Below are positions 23,596 to 31,936 of a stretch of 39,369 bases of DNA, one piece after another. This DNA comes from an uncultured Eubacteriales bacterium. Lineage in GTDB: Bacteria; Bacillota; Clostridia; Oscillospirales; CAG-272. The stretch covers positions 1 to 39,369 of the forward strand of contig CATWNM010000019.1 of NCBI GenBank assembly GCA_958352145.1. The letters run 5' to 3'. The position numbers and the translations under genes are program-made. Within the stretch, counting starts at the first letter, position 1, and every line of letters starts with the position of its first letter. The notes under the pieces are model-generated. The model saw only the letters and a list, made by a program, of their open reading frames with translations, searched no databases and was not told the DNA's origin.

Positions 23596-25068
23596 TTATT
23601 TTGTCTCCTCCTCTGCCAGTCCAAATGTAATCATAGATATCATATGCGAATATGTATACCGCATTGTTTGATAGGAAATGGAATCCTCAAATAAAACGTT
23701 GTCTCCCTGCTCGCGTTTCAGCGCTGCGGAATCATAGATGAAAAATTTATAATCGTTCGAGTTCGATGCGGTAGGATTGACGCACTTCGTCACCACGATA
23801 TAGTGCGAGCCATTGTAAGTATTCTGCATTTGGATAATTACGCCCTCCGGATGTGCGTCCAGCGCTTCTTTGATCTTTTGCTTGGTCACGCCATAGCTTT
23901 GCTCATACGTCAATTTTTTTCCATAAAGCGTAAAATGGCTGGTAATGACCCGAAGATTCATCAAAATCGGATTAAAGTACAGCGTTCCGCTTGAAGTGAA
24001 CAGACCGCGGTTCCCTGTGTTGGCCAGCGCGACTGTATAGGGATCTGCTTCCAGATTGCCATCCGCTTCAAACCGAAAGTCATAGCCGTCTGTATAACGC
24101 GCGCCCAGGTTGTGCAGTACCATAGCGACTGAAGTAACCGCGCATCCTTCATCCATCCAATCCAGTCCGCGGTTGAAGCGGTCGATGATAAAGCGCTTAT
24201 AGGCACCCGCATAAAAATAAACTTCGCTGAGTTCGCCGCCATGCCATCCGCCCTCGGTGGCCAGGTGCTGGCTGTACCAGGTGTAGGCGGGTTCGTCTAC
24301 AACTTCTACCACAATGCTGGCCTGCATGTCGCCGGCGGTTGCGGTTACCGTTGCACTTCCGACCGATAAGGCGCAAAACGTGCCGTCATCATCCAACATA
24401 ACGACGCTTTCATCGCTGGAGCGCCACTTGACAAAATTTTTCATATAGGCCGGCGTTACGACCGCGTACACCGCGCTCACGCTGTTGACGCGGATTTTTT
24501 CCGCAACGGTTTTGATCTCGAACGCGGAAATAGGAACCGGATTGATCGTCCATTTCTGTGCGTCGGCGCCCGTGTATTTTTCCGATGTGACGAGTTGTTT
24601 TCGGTAAAGGATATTTTTGCCGGATACGCAAAGAGCAAGACGGCTGTCTTTTGGAGACAGTACATAAGCGTCGTTGTCTCTGTAAATATTGAAATAAGCG
24701 CCGGAGACAATATCTTCCTGCTTTGCGATCCGCGCGCCAGGTTCCGTTTCTTCGGCGTACAGCGCATATTTTCCGGTTTCGCTCTGCGGATAGAGCAGAT
24801 AGCTGCCGTCTTCCTGACGGAGCAGAAGAATATTTTCCCCCTCTTCGCCGCTGTATTTGTCTACATACGCGTATCCGGCCGAAGCATAAGAAATGTCGAG
24901 CGCGTTTAAGTACAGGGAATCAGAAAAATTCTGAATCGTATAGACGCCGCTTTCGATTACCGCCGGCTCTAGCCCGGATAAGGGATCCGGTGCGGCTGCG
25001 CCGACGATTGCGGCGAAAAGCAGGAGTGACGTCAGAAGTAAAAGGACGCCGCTGGAAAACTTTTTCAA
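23596..25068 (-). CDS. Secreted ricin-like / Big2 / C39-like peptidase protein
   Basis: A 490-residue exported protein. A signal peptide or anchor (FSSGVLLLLTSLLLFAAIVGAAA) leads into three parts. Residues about 35-190 form a ricin-type beta-trefoil-like region ending in AQKWTI. Residues about 195-275 form a bacterial Ig-like Big2 domain (VKWRSSDESVVMLDDDGTF, GSATVTATAG). A C39-like papain-fold domain follows, with DEGCAVTSVAMVLHNLG (C309), GSHYIVVTK (H422) and a later YDSA, giving a plausible Cys-His-Asp set. The start is read as TTG 25068, with AGAGG 9 nt upstream. Earlier in-frame ATGs at 25137 and 25200 lie at or before the promoter. Target peptide or ligand unknown. Confidence 0.78.
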   Translation of the reverse strand: MKKFSSGVLLLLTSLLLFAAIVGAAAPDPLSGLEPAVIESGVYTIQNFSDSLYLNALDISYASAGYAYVDKYSGEEGENILLLRQEDGSYLLYPQSETGKYALYAEETEPGARIAKQEDIVSGAYFNIYRDNDAYVLSPKDSRLALCVSGKNILYRKQLVTSEKYTGADAQKWTINPVPISAFEIKTVAEKIRVNSVSAVYAVVTPAYMKNFVKWRSSDESVVMLDDDGTFCALSVGSATVTATAGDMQASIVVEVVDEPAYTWYSQHLATEGGWHGGELSEVYFYAGAYKRFIIDRFNRGLDWMDEGCAVTSVAMVLHNLGARYTDGYDFRFEADGNLEADPYTVALANTGNRGLFTSSGTLYFNPILMNLRVITSHFTLYGKKLTYEQSYGVTKQKIKEALDAHPEGVIIQMQNTYNGSHYIVVTKCVNPTASNSNDYKFFIYDSAALKREQGDNVLFEDSISYQTMRYTYSHMISMITFGLAEEETK

Positions 25069-25138
25069 GGCGATAAACCTCTTTATATGATTTATACGAA
25101 TTCTGCGCGTGAAAATATGCCGTGCGGAATATAACATG

Positions 25139-25167
25139 ATTATAACACCGGGAGAAGAATTTGTCAA
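25139..25167 (-). promoter_or_regulatory. Consensus sigma-A promoter for the C39-like/FAD operon
   Basis: On the minus strand: TTGACA, 17-nt spacer, TATAAT; both boxes are perfect. Its position rules out the longer N-terminal readings of the downstream gene and supports the TTG start. Confidence 0.88.
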
Positions 25168-25212
25168 CTTCTCCAAGTTCCGTTCGGGTGAAAGCATCAT
25201 GGAGACGTTGTC

Positions 25213-25236
25213 GCTGCATATATAGCTGCATATATA
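25213..25236. repeat. Tandem 12-bp repeat between divergent promoters
   Basis: GCTGCATATATA occurs twice head to tail (25213-25224 and 25225-25236). It lies between the promoters of the C39-like operon (-) and the dockerin gene (+). It is a candidate shared regulator-binding site. Confidence 0.6.
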
Positions 25237-25272
25237 AAAATTGAAAAATACCGTTTTACCGTAAAAATTACC

Positions 25273-25301
25273 TTGAGAAACATAGAGTTTTTTTCTAAAA
25301 T
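25273..25301 (+). promoter_or_regulatory. Promoter of the dockerin protein gene
   Basis: TTGAGA, 17-nt spacer, TAAAAT, 35 nt before the ATG. Each box differs from consensus at one base. Confidence 0.6.
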
Positions 25302-25335
25302 GAAATAGTGAAGAAATTCATTGTTGGAGGCTATT

Positions 25336-28300
25336 ATGAGAGAATTAAGAACACTTGCGCACATTCCAATTATCATCTTAATGTTGCTTTTTCTCATGCC
25401 GGTCGCTGCTGCCGCCGAAACCGTCTATGTTGACGGCGTCGGCACGGATGCCAACTGTTATGCCACCTTGAGCGAGGCGTTTGCGGCAGTCGATGCAGGT
25501 GGTAAAGTCGTCCTGACGGCGCCGATTGAAAACAGTACGGAAAGCGCCGTCACGCTACCGACAAAAGACGGAGTCGTGACGATTACAAGCGTCTGCGACG
25601 GTGTTGATTACGCCGAGAAAAACGGGGCATATCTCGGTATTGGGCGCACATTAAACCTTTCCTCGCCCGTCATTTTCGAAAACATAACGCTGAGGCAAAC
25701 CTCAGGTTCTACGGTTTACGGCAACATCTATGCCTGTGGCAATTTTCTGACCTTTGGCAGCGGGGTCACCACGGTGGCCGATGAGACGACAGGGCTGTAC
25801 CCCTCCGTATACGGCGGCTCCAGTTCCGGCGCGCTGCGCTCCGACACACATCTGGCAATTGCAAGCGGCACATGGAACAACGTCTTCGGCGGCAGTTATC
25901 AGACACTGTACGGCGACAGCCTTGTGGAAATTTCGGGCGGTACGTTCAGCAACGTATACGGAGGATGCCGCGCCTACAACTTTGAAGGTAACAGCACCGT
26001 CAACTTTTCGGGCGGCACTATTCTCAAATCCATCGCCGGCGGCAACGGTCCGGACGGCAGGAGCTTCACAGGCAACAGTACGCTGAATCTGACTGGCGGC
26101 ACGGTTGAATACCTCTCGACTGCGGCCGGCGTTGTCGGCGGCTCAGTCGGTGCTTCAGGCGGTGAGGCATACACATTTTCCGGCACAATTGCACTGAATA
26201 TCGGCGGCAATGTACAAATCTATTCCACCGTTCTAGGCGCATCTCGTTATACAAACATCAAGACTGAAGCTGATATTACGGTTAAGGTCTTCGGCAATGC
26301 GGTGCTGTACCGTCATCTGTACGGCGGCGGTTATGGCAATGTCAGCGGAACGATTGATGTTACCCTTTCCGACAATGCACAGTTTGTTCAACTCGCTTCT
26401 TCCTCCACCTTTGTCTGCGCCGGAGCAAACAGCGGCACGGTCACGGGGGATGTCAGCATTACCTGCGATCTGTCAACAACAATCTATGGTAATATCTACG
26501 GCGGCGGCTACAGCGGTAATGTTGAGGGCAATTCGACCGCGACTCTGAAAAGCGGCACCATCACCGTCTACTTCTCCGCAGGCTCGCGCAGCGGAAACGT
26601 CAGCGGCACAGCGACGACGATCTGTCTCGGCGGAACGCTTTCGAACAGCGCATATGGTATGCGCGGCTGCGGCGGCGACAACGGAACGATCACCGGCGCT
26701 GCCCACATGATTCTCGACGGTGCAGCCGTCGCCGGATCGGCAACGCTCGGCAGTGTCGGCGCAGGTAGCACGCTCACCCTGAAGAACGGAAGCGTCGGCA
26801 CGGTCTCGGACAAGGCCGTGATTGACCTCAGCGATGGGGGAACGCTCTCACTCGGCGGCGCGGTTAACGCCGACGCTTTTACGGGCGGCGGCACACTGAT
26901 TCTTGCCGCATCTGCTTCTCTGACGACCGATTCCTTGATCGGCGAAACCACACTTGAAATTATCGGTACCCCCGTTGCTAACCATACCTACATCAAGGTC
27001 ACGGATCCGGCTGCAAACGGTGCGGTAGCTTACACATCTGCGGACGACGAAGTTCTGACCCGCACGATAGATGCCGAATCCGTCTGTTATACAATGACTT
27101 ATCCACAACGTTTTGAAACCACACATATCCGAATCTTCTACTACAACCCGAACGGCGAAGCGGAAATTCAGCCGCAAATCGTCCTTTACAGCGGCGCGCG
27201 TGAAAGCGCCGTCAAAATCACGAGTGGTATCGTTTACGGAAGCGAGAACGGACACGCCTATGCCGAGGTCGACCTTGGGCCTGGTCTTTACTACTTTAAG
27301 GTCTACTATGATGGCGGCTCCGACTATGTCGTAAAGCGTTTTTGGCTGGACGGAAAGTCCGAAGTGCTGACCTATGACTGCCCTTTCGAGCCTTATGTTG
27401 CCGACAGCTACATGGAAAATATCTACACTATTACGACCGATCAGGTTCTGCAAAATTTCTACGGCACCGATGATTTGGTCGGGTACACCGAACTAACTAC
27501 GCCTACATTCACCCTCCATGCGGACGACCGGCGTTTCATGAGCAACAAGGAGTTGTGTGCTTATGTCGAGTCGCTGGCGCAGAACTGCCTCTATTTGTAT
27601 CTTTATATCCTCGATCTCGATACCGAGCAAAATCGAATGCCTGTTCTGCTGTTCACCAAGGATACAATTCCCGAGGGCGCCACATTGGAAGAGGCGGCAG
27701 CCATTGTTCGCGGCGGCGGTGTGCGCGACATTCTGATGGCGAGCGGCGGCAAACACGGCAACGAGCCTGCCGGTGTCGAAGGTATATTGGCTTACGCCGC
27801 CGACCTCTGCGGTGAATACGGAGAAGAAGTGCTGAATTCTTTAGGCGCCGTCGTCCTGATTCCCGCCGTCAGCGTTGACAATCTGCAACGCTTCAAACGT
27901 AACTACACGGACGGCGTCAATCCAAACCGCGATTTACTCTCGCTCGGCCATGAGGACAGTCAAAAAGAAGCCTATGTTTACAACCTCTTTATGCCGACTG
28001 TCCGTGTTGACTGTCATGAAGACACAAGCGGCACAAACGGGATAGACGAATCGGATTATTCGCACAACAATATGGCGGACGTCTGCTTCCAGTATACAGG
28101 TGTGCCGAATACGCCGCTGACCGATATTGCGGGCATGATTGATGGTACAAATCCATTGCTGACGCAGGGCAGACGAAGCATGGTCTATGATTTAATCGAC
28201 CGCGTTTCTGAGGTGGGTCTGCGCGGCGCGCTGTATCAGTGGTCGTACTATCATCCAGGCACTTCGGACGCATATGGCGCAATTCGCGGCTCCTATGGTA

Positions 28301-29163
28301 TTTTAATTGAGGTCATGCGCATTTGGTCGGGCAAATCGCACTATGACCGTGCAGTATGGGCAATGTCACAGGGACTGAAAGCGGTGACTGCTGAAATCAT
28401 CGAGGCGGACGGTGCCATGTCAAAAGAAGTCGCCGAAGCAAGAGCGGCGGCAGCCGTTACGACCTTTGATCCGAACAATGTTTTTGTCACGGCAATGGTA
28501 ACCGGGCAAAGCGGACTTAATGAGCAGGGACCTTATCCGTCGGTTTACTTAGACGGCACCTGGAAAGATGCCAACTACATCCGCACCTATAACCGATTCG
28601 ATACAGCGACGGCATACCGTTCGATGCCGACCGCTTATGTCCTGCCCGCCGATACGTCGAATATCGACGCCATCTTAGAAAAGATCGGTGCGCATGGCTT
28701 GTTCTACACGAAAATCCAAGCTGGCAGTACCCTGACGCTCAGACGCTATACTCTTGCGGAGCAGATTTCTTGCAGCGAAGCCGAGAGTGTAACCTTCCCC
28801 AACGGCGCTTATGTCTTTTTGACCGATACCTCGGACTCGTATCTGATGGCATATCTGTTCGAGCCGGACAGCTACACGGCATCAGATACCGATGCCAGCC
28901 TCTATCAGATGGGATTGCTCTCCTCGTCCAATACCCTTTACCGCAGTGAAACCGACTATATGAGAATGATAATTGCCGACATGACGGAAAAGGATGCTGT
29001 CGCGGGCGACTGCAACGGAGACAGCATCGTCAACCTTGCGGATGTTCTCACAGCGCTCCGCGCTCTGGTCAACGGAGCTTACCTGCCTGCAGCAGACTTA
29101 AACGGCGATGGTATCATTTCGCTGTCGGATATTCTGAAGCTTCTGCGTCTGTGTGCCGGATAA
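25336..29163 (+). CDS. Giant secreted beta-helix, M14 carboxypeptidase and dockerin protein
   Basis: A 1275-residue exported protein. A signal peptide ends near residue 27 (PVAAAAET). A Gly/Ser/Thr-rich beta-helix with NVYGG, NIYGGGYSGN and LNLTGGTVE turns spans about 30-545. A beta-rich linker leads to an M14-like zinc carboxypeptidase domain (about 740-1010). Its candidate metal site is H807/E810 (KHGNEPAG) and H894 (RVDCHED). NPNRD at 862-866 is a family hallmark, and E992 (GILIEV) is the candidate catalytic Glu. Residues about 1220-1275 are a type I dockerin with two calcium loops (DCNGDSIVNLAD and DLNGDGIISLSD). ATG 25336 has TTGGAGG upstream. It probably docks to a cellulosome-like scaffold; none is in the window. 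Confidence 0.88.
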   Translation: MRELRTLAHIPIIILMLLFLMPVAAAAETVYVDGVGTDANCYATLSEAFAAVDAGGKVVLTAPIENSTESAVTLPTKDGVVTITSVCDGVDYAEKNGAYLGIGRTLNLSSPVIFENITLRQTSGSTVYGNIYACGNFLTFGSGVTTVADETTGLYPSVYGGSSSGALRSDTHLAIASGTWNNVFGGSYQTLYGDSLVEISGGTFSNVYGGCRAYNFEGNSTVNFSGGTILKSIAGGNGPDGRSFTGNSTLNLTGGTVEYLSTAAGVVGGSVGASGGEAYTFSGTIALNIGGNVQIYSTVLGASRYTNIKTEADITVKVFGNAVLYRHLYGGGYGNVSGTIDVTLSDNAQFVQLASSSTFVCAGANSGTVTGDVSITCDLSTTIYGNIYGGGYSGNVEGNSTATLKSGTITVYFSAGSRSGNVSGTATTICLGGTLSNSAYGMRGCGGDNGTITGAAHMILDGAAVAGSATLGSVGAGSTLTLKNGSVGTVSDKAVIDLSDGGTLSLGGAVNADAFTGGGTLILAASASLTTDSLIGETTLEIIGTPVANHTYIKVTDPAANGAVAYTSADDEVLTRTIDAESVCYTMTYPQRFETTHIRIFYYNPNGEAEIQPQIVLYSGARESAVKITSGIVYGSENGHAYAEVDLGPGLYYFKVYYDGGSDYVVKRFWLDGKSEVLTYDCPFEPYVADSYMENIYTITTDQVLQNFYGTDDLVGYTELTTPTFTLHADDRRFMSNKELCAYVESLAQNCLYLYLYILDLDTEQNRMPVLLFTKDTIPEGATLEEAAAIVRGGGVRDILMASGGKHGNEPAGVEGILAYAADLCGEYGEEVLNSLGAVVLIPAVSVDNLQRFKRNYTDGVNPNRDLLSLGHEDSQKEAYVYNLFMPTVRVDCHEDTSGTNGIDESDYSHNNMADVCFQYTGVPNTPLTDIAGMIDGTNPLLTQGRRSMVYDLIDRVSEVGLRGALYQWSYYHPGTSDAYGAIRGSYGILIEVMRIWSGKSHYDRAVWAMSQGLKAVTAEIIEADGAMSKEVAEARAAAAVTTFDPNNVFVTAMVTGQSGLNEQGPYPSVYLDGTWKDANYIRTYNRFDTATAYRSMPTAYVLPADTSNIDAILEKIGAHGLFYTKIQAGSTLTLRRYTLAEQISCSEAESVTFPNGAYVFLTDTSDSYLMAYLFEPDSYTASDTDASLYQMGLLSSSNTLYRSETDYMRMIIADMTEKDAVAGDCNGDSIVNLADVLTALRALVNGAYLPAADLNGDGIISLSDILKLLRLCAG

Positions 29164-29177
29164 ATGCGCAAAGCGTA

Positions 29178-29205
29178 AAAACAGAGGTCTCACCGCCTCT
29201 GTTTT
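29178..29205 (+). terminator. Terminator of the dockerin gene
   Basis: A 10-bp perfect stem (AAAACAGAGG and complement) with an 8-nt loop ends in TTTT, 15 nt after the stop codon. Confidence 0.82.
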
Positions 29206-29211
29206 GGTGCT

Positions 29212-29240
29212 TTGCATTTCTCATAGATATTTGTTATAAT
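29212..29240 (+). promoter_or_regulatory. Promoter of the AraC-family gene
   Basis: TTGCAT, 17-nt spacer, perfect TATAAT, 44 nt before the ATG at 29284. The -35 is weak, as is common for regulated genes. Confidence 0.6.
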
Positions 29241-29283
29241 GAAAACAGATACTTGTTAAAAAACAAAGAGAGTGGGGAGGAGC

Positions 29284-30117
29284 ATGCTGCATTTAACTTC
29301 GCTAAAAGCCATGAAGCGCGGTCTGGCTTTTTATAATATCGCCGGTCTTGTGCAAAAGTTCGGAGAAGAAACGATTTCCATCAGAAGACTACAGCATGGT
29401 TTAATCTATGTTAACTGCGCACAGATTAAGGTTACACTGACGGATTGGCGTACCTTTTCCTTTTCACGCCATAGCCTTGTCTATATTCCGAAATATGTGA
29501 ATTACACGATTTCATTTTTCGGAACTGAAGAAAACGACTGTTCAGACGTGCAGATTACATTTAATCTGCAGTCACCGGACGGAACCGAATATTTTCTCGC
29601 CGAAGAACCGACGCTGCTCCTTGTGAATACCCCTACCAAGGTCGTGAACAATATGTTTCAGATTGCCGACTATTCAATCAGCCTTTGTCATCCCACCTTT
29701 CCGATTACCCGTGCGTTCGGTGAAATGATGGAAACCGTCGCCAATCATATGTGGCTTCCCGAGTTATCTGACGTCAAAAGAAGCCGGGTAATTCAAGCGG
29801 TCTGCTACCTGGACAAGCACGTCGCGGAAAATATTTCGGTTGCACGACTGGCAAAAATGTGTATGATGAACGAAAATCAATTTCGCTTTGAGTTCAAAAA
29901 TGATATCGGTAAAACGCCGGTTCAGTACAAACAAGAAAACAAAATTAAAAAAGCCAAAGAACTCATACAGATTACCCCAGATATTTCCACGCAGCGGCTG
30001 GTTGATTCACTTGGCTTTTCTGACAGTTCTTATTTTTACAAAACCTTCAGCAAAGTAACAGGCATGACATTAAAAGCATTCCGCCAGAGTGTCAAAGACG
30101 AGAGTGCTTTATCATGA
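29284..30117 (+). CDS. AraC/XylS-family transcriptional regulator
   Basis: A 277-residue regulator. The N-terminal about 170 residues look like a cupin-type effector domain. The C-terminal about 100 residues form the double helix-turn-helix: SVARLAKMCMMNENQFRFEF, then GKTPVQYKQENKIKKAKELI, then LVDSLGFSDSSYFYKTFSKV and the closing GMTLKAFRQS. GGGGAGGAG lies 1-2 nt before the ATG, so spacing is tight but strong. It sits alone behind the dockerin gene with its own promoter. It is a candidate activator of the nearby secreted enzyme genes and of itself. Confidence 0.92.
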   Translation: MLHLTSLKAMKRGLAFYNIAGLVQKFGEETISIRRLQHGLIYVNCAQIKVTLTDWRTFSFSRHSLVYIPKYVNYTISFFGTEENDCSDVQITFNLQSPDGTEYFLAEEPTLLLVNTPTKVVNNMFQIADYSISLCHPTFPITRAFGEMMETVANHMWLPELSDVKRSRVIQAVCYLDKHVAENISVARLAKMCMMNENQFRFEFKNDIGKTPVQYKQENKIKKAKELIQITPDISTQRLVDSLGFSDSSYFYKTFSKVTGMTLKAFRQSVKDESALS

Positions 30118-30129
30118 AATAATACAGAG

Positions 30130-30168
30130 AAAAGACCGCATCCGGAAATTTTCCCGATGCGGTCTTTT
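30130..30168. terminator. Bidirectional terminator shared by the AraC gene and, originally, galT
   Basis: A 13-bp perfect stem (AAAAGACCGCATC and complement) with a 13-nt loop ends in TTTT on both strands. It follows the AraC gene by 12 nt. It now lies 260 nt from galT, but would directly abut the galT stop if the IS605-like element were removed. Confidence 0.85.
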
Positions 30169-30171
30169 GAT

Positions 30172-30429
30172 TGTTAAATGAAAACCACCAGCACTGCTGG
30201 TGGTTCCAAAAAGCTTTAGTTTTGTCCAGATTATTTATCCGAGCGAAGCGAGGAACCCGTCCCTTTGCGACAATAGAATTTGAACTACCAATATGGCTAT
30301 AGCTATTTACTATTTTAATAGTGGTAGGGCAACTTCGGTAAACGACGGATATTTCGACGAGCCTATAGGCTCGCGTGTGAATGCTCCAAGGGGGCTATCG
30401 CAAGCCACCAGCACGGCTGGTGGCTTGAC
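30172..30429 (+). mobile_element. Non-autonomous IS200/IS605-like element (258 bp) with ISDra2-like ends
   Basis: It carries no open reading frame. It is bounded by TTGAT on the left (30167-30171, flanking target) and TTGAC at its right tip (30425-30429), the pair I recall for ISDra2-type elements. There are no inverted termini or target duplication. Instead, subterminal imperfect-palindrome hairpins lie at the left (30183-30205, 11-bp stem AACCACCAGCA) and right (30401-30427, 12-bp stem CAAGCCACCAGC). The two hairpins share the CCACCAGC core. Size and form fit a PATE/MITE-like derivative needing TnpA from elsewhere. Confidence 0.72.
30270..30429 (+). ncRNA. Candidate omega-RNA/HEARO-like structured RNA in the element's right end
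   Basis: The right half is rich in pairing: ACTATT/AATAGT near 30309-30322, CTACCA/TGGTAG closing around it, the palindrome CGAGCC-TATA-GGCTCG at 30358-30373, then the right-end hairpin. TnpB/IscB-associated guide RNAs end at the right tip of IS200/IS605 elements, so this is a candidate relic scaffold. I cannot fold or compare it here, so the call is tentative. Confidence 0.4.
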
Positions 30430-31925
30430 TATGCGTTAACGGCAGCGATGAACCGGTCAAACGCGGTTCTGCCTTCCTTGCTGCATTTGTACACGCCGGC
30501 ATGTACGAGAACTTCGGCAAATACCCGGCCGATTTCTTCCTCGATCACGCTGTCTATGTTCTCCTTTGTAATTTCTCTGCGGCGCATAAATTCATATGCC
30601 CAATCGGCGTGCTTTTCCAGCGTTTCATCCGCGCGCAGATCTTTTCCTGCAAGAATTGCGTTCTTTAAAAGATCCATCTCCCGCTTCAGGCGTGCGGGCA
30701 GAACGGCCAGTCCCATGACCTCGATCAGGCCTATATTCTCTTTTTTGATATGGTGCAGTTCGACGTGCGGATGGTAGACGCCGAGCGGATGTTCCGCGGT
30801 GGTGATATTGTTGCGGAGCACCAGATCCATTTCGTATTTTTCGCCGCGCCGTCGGGCGATCGGCGTGATCGTGTTATGCGGTTCGCCGTCTGTTTTTGCA
30901 AAAATGAACGCTTCCTCATCGGTATATGTACGCCATGCGCAAAGGATTCGGTCAGCCAGTTCGATCAGGCGTTCCCGGTTTTCGCTTTGCAGGCGGATCG
31001 TTGAAAGCGGCCATTTCAGAATTCCTGCGTCTACGTCCTCAAATCCGTGAAAAGGCGTCTTTTTTTCGATCGGCGCTTTGGCCATGGCAAATTCATACCG
31101 GCCGCCCTGAAAATGATCGTGGCTCAAAATAGACCCGCCTACAATCGGCAGATCGGCGTTGGAGCCGAGGAAATAGTGCGGGAAGAGCGTGACGAAATCC
31201 AGCAGTTTGCCGAAAGCCGCGCGGTCGATTTTCATTGGCGTGTGCTCGCCGTTAAACGCGATGCAGTGTTCGTTATAATAGACATACGGCGAGTATTGAA
31301 GGTACCATTGCGCATGGTTGATCGTGATCGGAATGACACGGTGATTCTGCCGCGCGGCGGCATTCAGATGTCCAGCATAGCCTTCATTCTCGCGGCAGAG
31401 CGCGCATTTCGGATACGTGCTTTTTTTGGCGCTGCGCGCTGCGGCGATCGCCTTTGGATCCTTTTCGGGCTTGGAAAGGTTGACAGTAATGTCCAAATCT
31501 CCGAACTCGCTTGGATAGACCCAGCGCAGATCCTTTTTGACACGATACGTGCGGATGTAATCGGTGTCCCGGCTGAGTTTGTAGTAGTATTCGGTGGCTG
31601 CTTCGGGTGACTGCGCGTAAAGCGCAGAGAACATATCGGTCACCTCGCGCGGCGCCGGCGTCAGAAGTCCCATCAGCATGGTATCAAATAAATCCCGGCA
31701 GGCCGTAGTGTTGTCCTCGATCAGTCCGTGCGCCGCGGCATAATCCAAAAGCTCGCTGAGCGTCTGCTCGAGGTCGACGTTTGTATATTCTTCGGCCGGT
31801 TCCAAATATTCGTTGAGCTTTAGCGCCTCCAGCAGGCGGTTGGTCGCCCATACGCGGTCGACCGGCGAGATCAGTCCGCGCTCCAGCGCATAGGTCACAA
31901 GTTTTTTTATGCTTTGGTGAATCAT
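30429..31925 (-). CDS. galT: UDP-glucose--hexose-1-phosphate uridylyltransferase, class II GalT
   Basis: A 498-residue class II GalT that exchanges UMP between UDP-glucose and galactose-1-phosphate in the Leloir pathway. The active-site segment ILSHDHFQGG (His at about 269 and 271) and the KCALCRENEGYAGHLN and ITINHAQWYLQYSPY segments are as expected for the Bacillota form (about 490-500 aa). ATG 31925 has AGAGG 8 nt upstream; a TTG two codons earlier is less likely. It lies 11 nt behind galM. The final base of its TAG stop belongs to the IS605-like element. Confidence 0.95.
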   Translation of the reverse strand: MIHQSIKKLVTYALERGLISPVDRVWATNRLLEALKLNEYLEPAEEYTNVDLEQTLSELLDYAAAHGLIEDNTTACRDLFDTMLMGLLTPAPREVTDMFSALYAQSPEAATEYYYKLSRDTDYIRTYRVKKDLRWVYPSEFGDLDITVNLSKPEKDPKAIAAARSAKKSTYPKCALCRENEGYAGHLNAAARQNHRVIPITINHAQWYLQYSPYVYYNEHCIAFNGEHTPMKIDRAAFGKLLDFVTLFPHYFLGSNADLPIVGGSILSHDHFQGGRYEFAMAKAPIEKKTPFHGFEDVDAGILKWPLSTIRLQSENRERLIELADRILCAWRTYTDEEAFIFAKTDGEPHNTITPIARRRGEKYEMDLVLRNNITTAEHPLGVYHPHVELHHIKKENIGLIEVMGLAVLPARLKREMDLLKNAILAGKDLRADETLEKHADWAYEFMRRREITKENIDSVIEEEIGRVFAEVLVHAGVYKCSKEGRTAFDRFIAAVNA

Positions 31926-31936
31926 CGGCAATCCTC

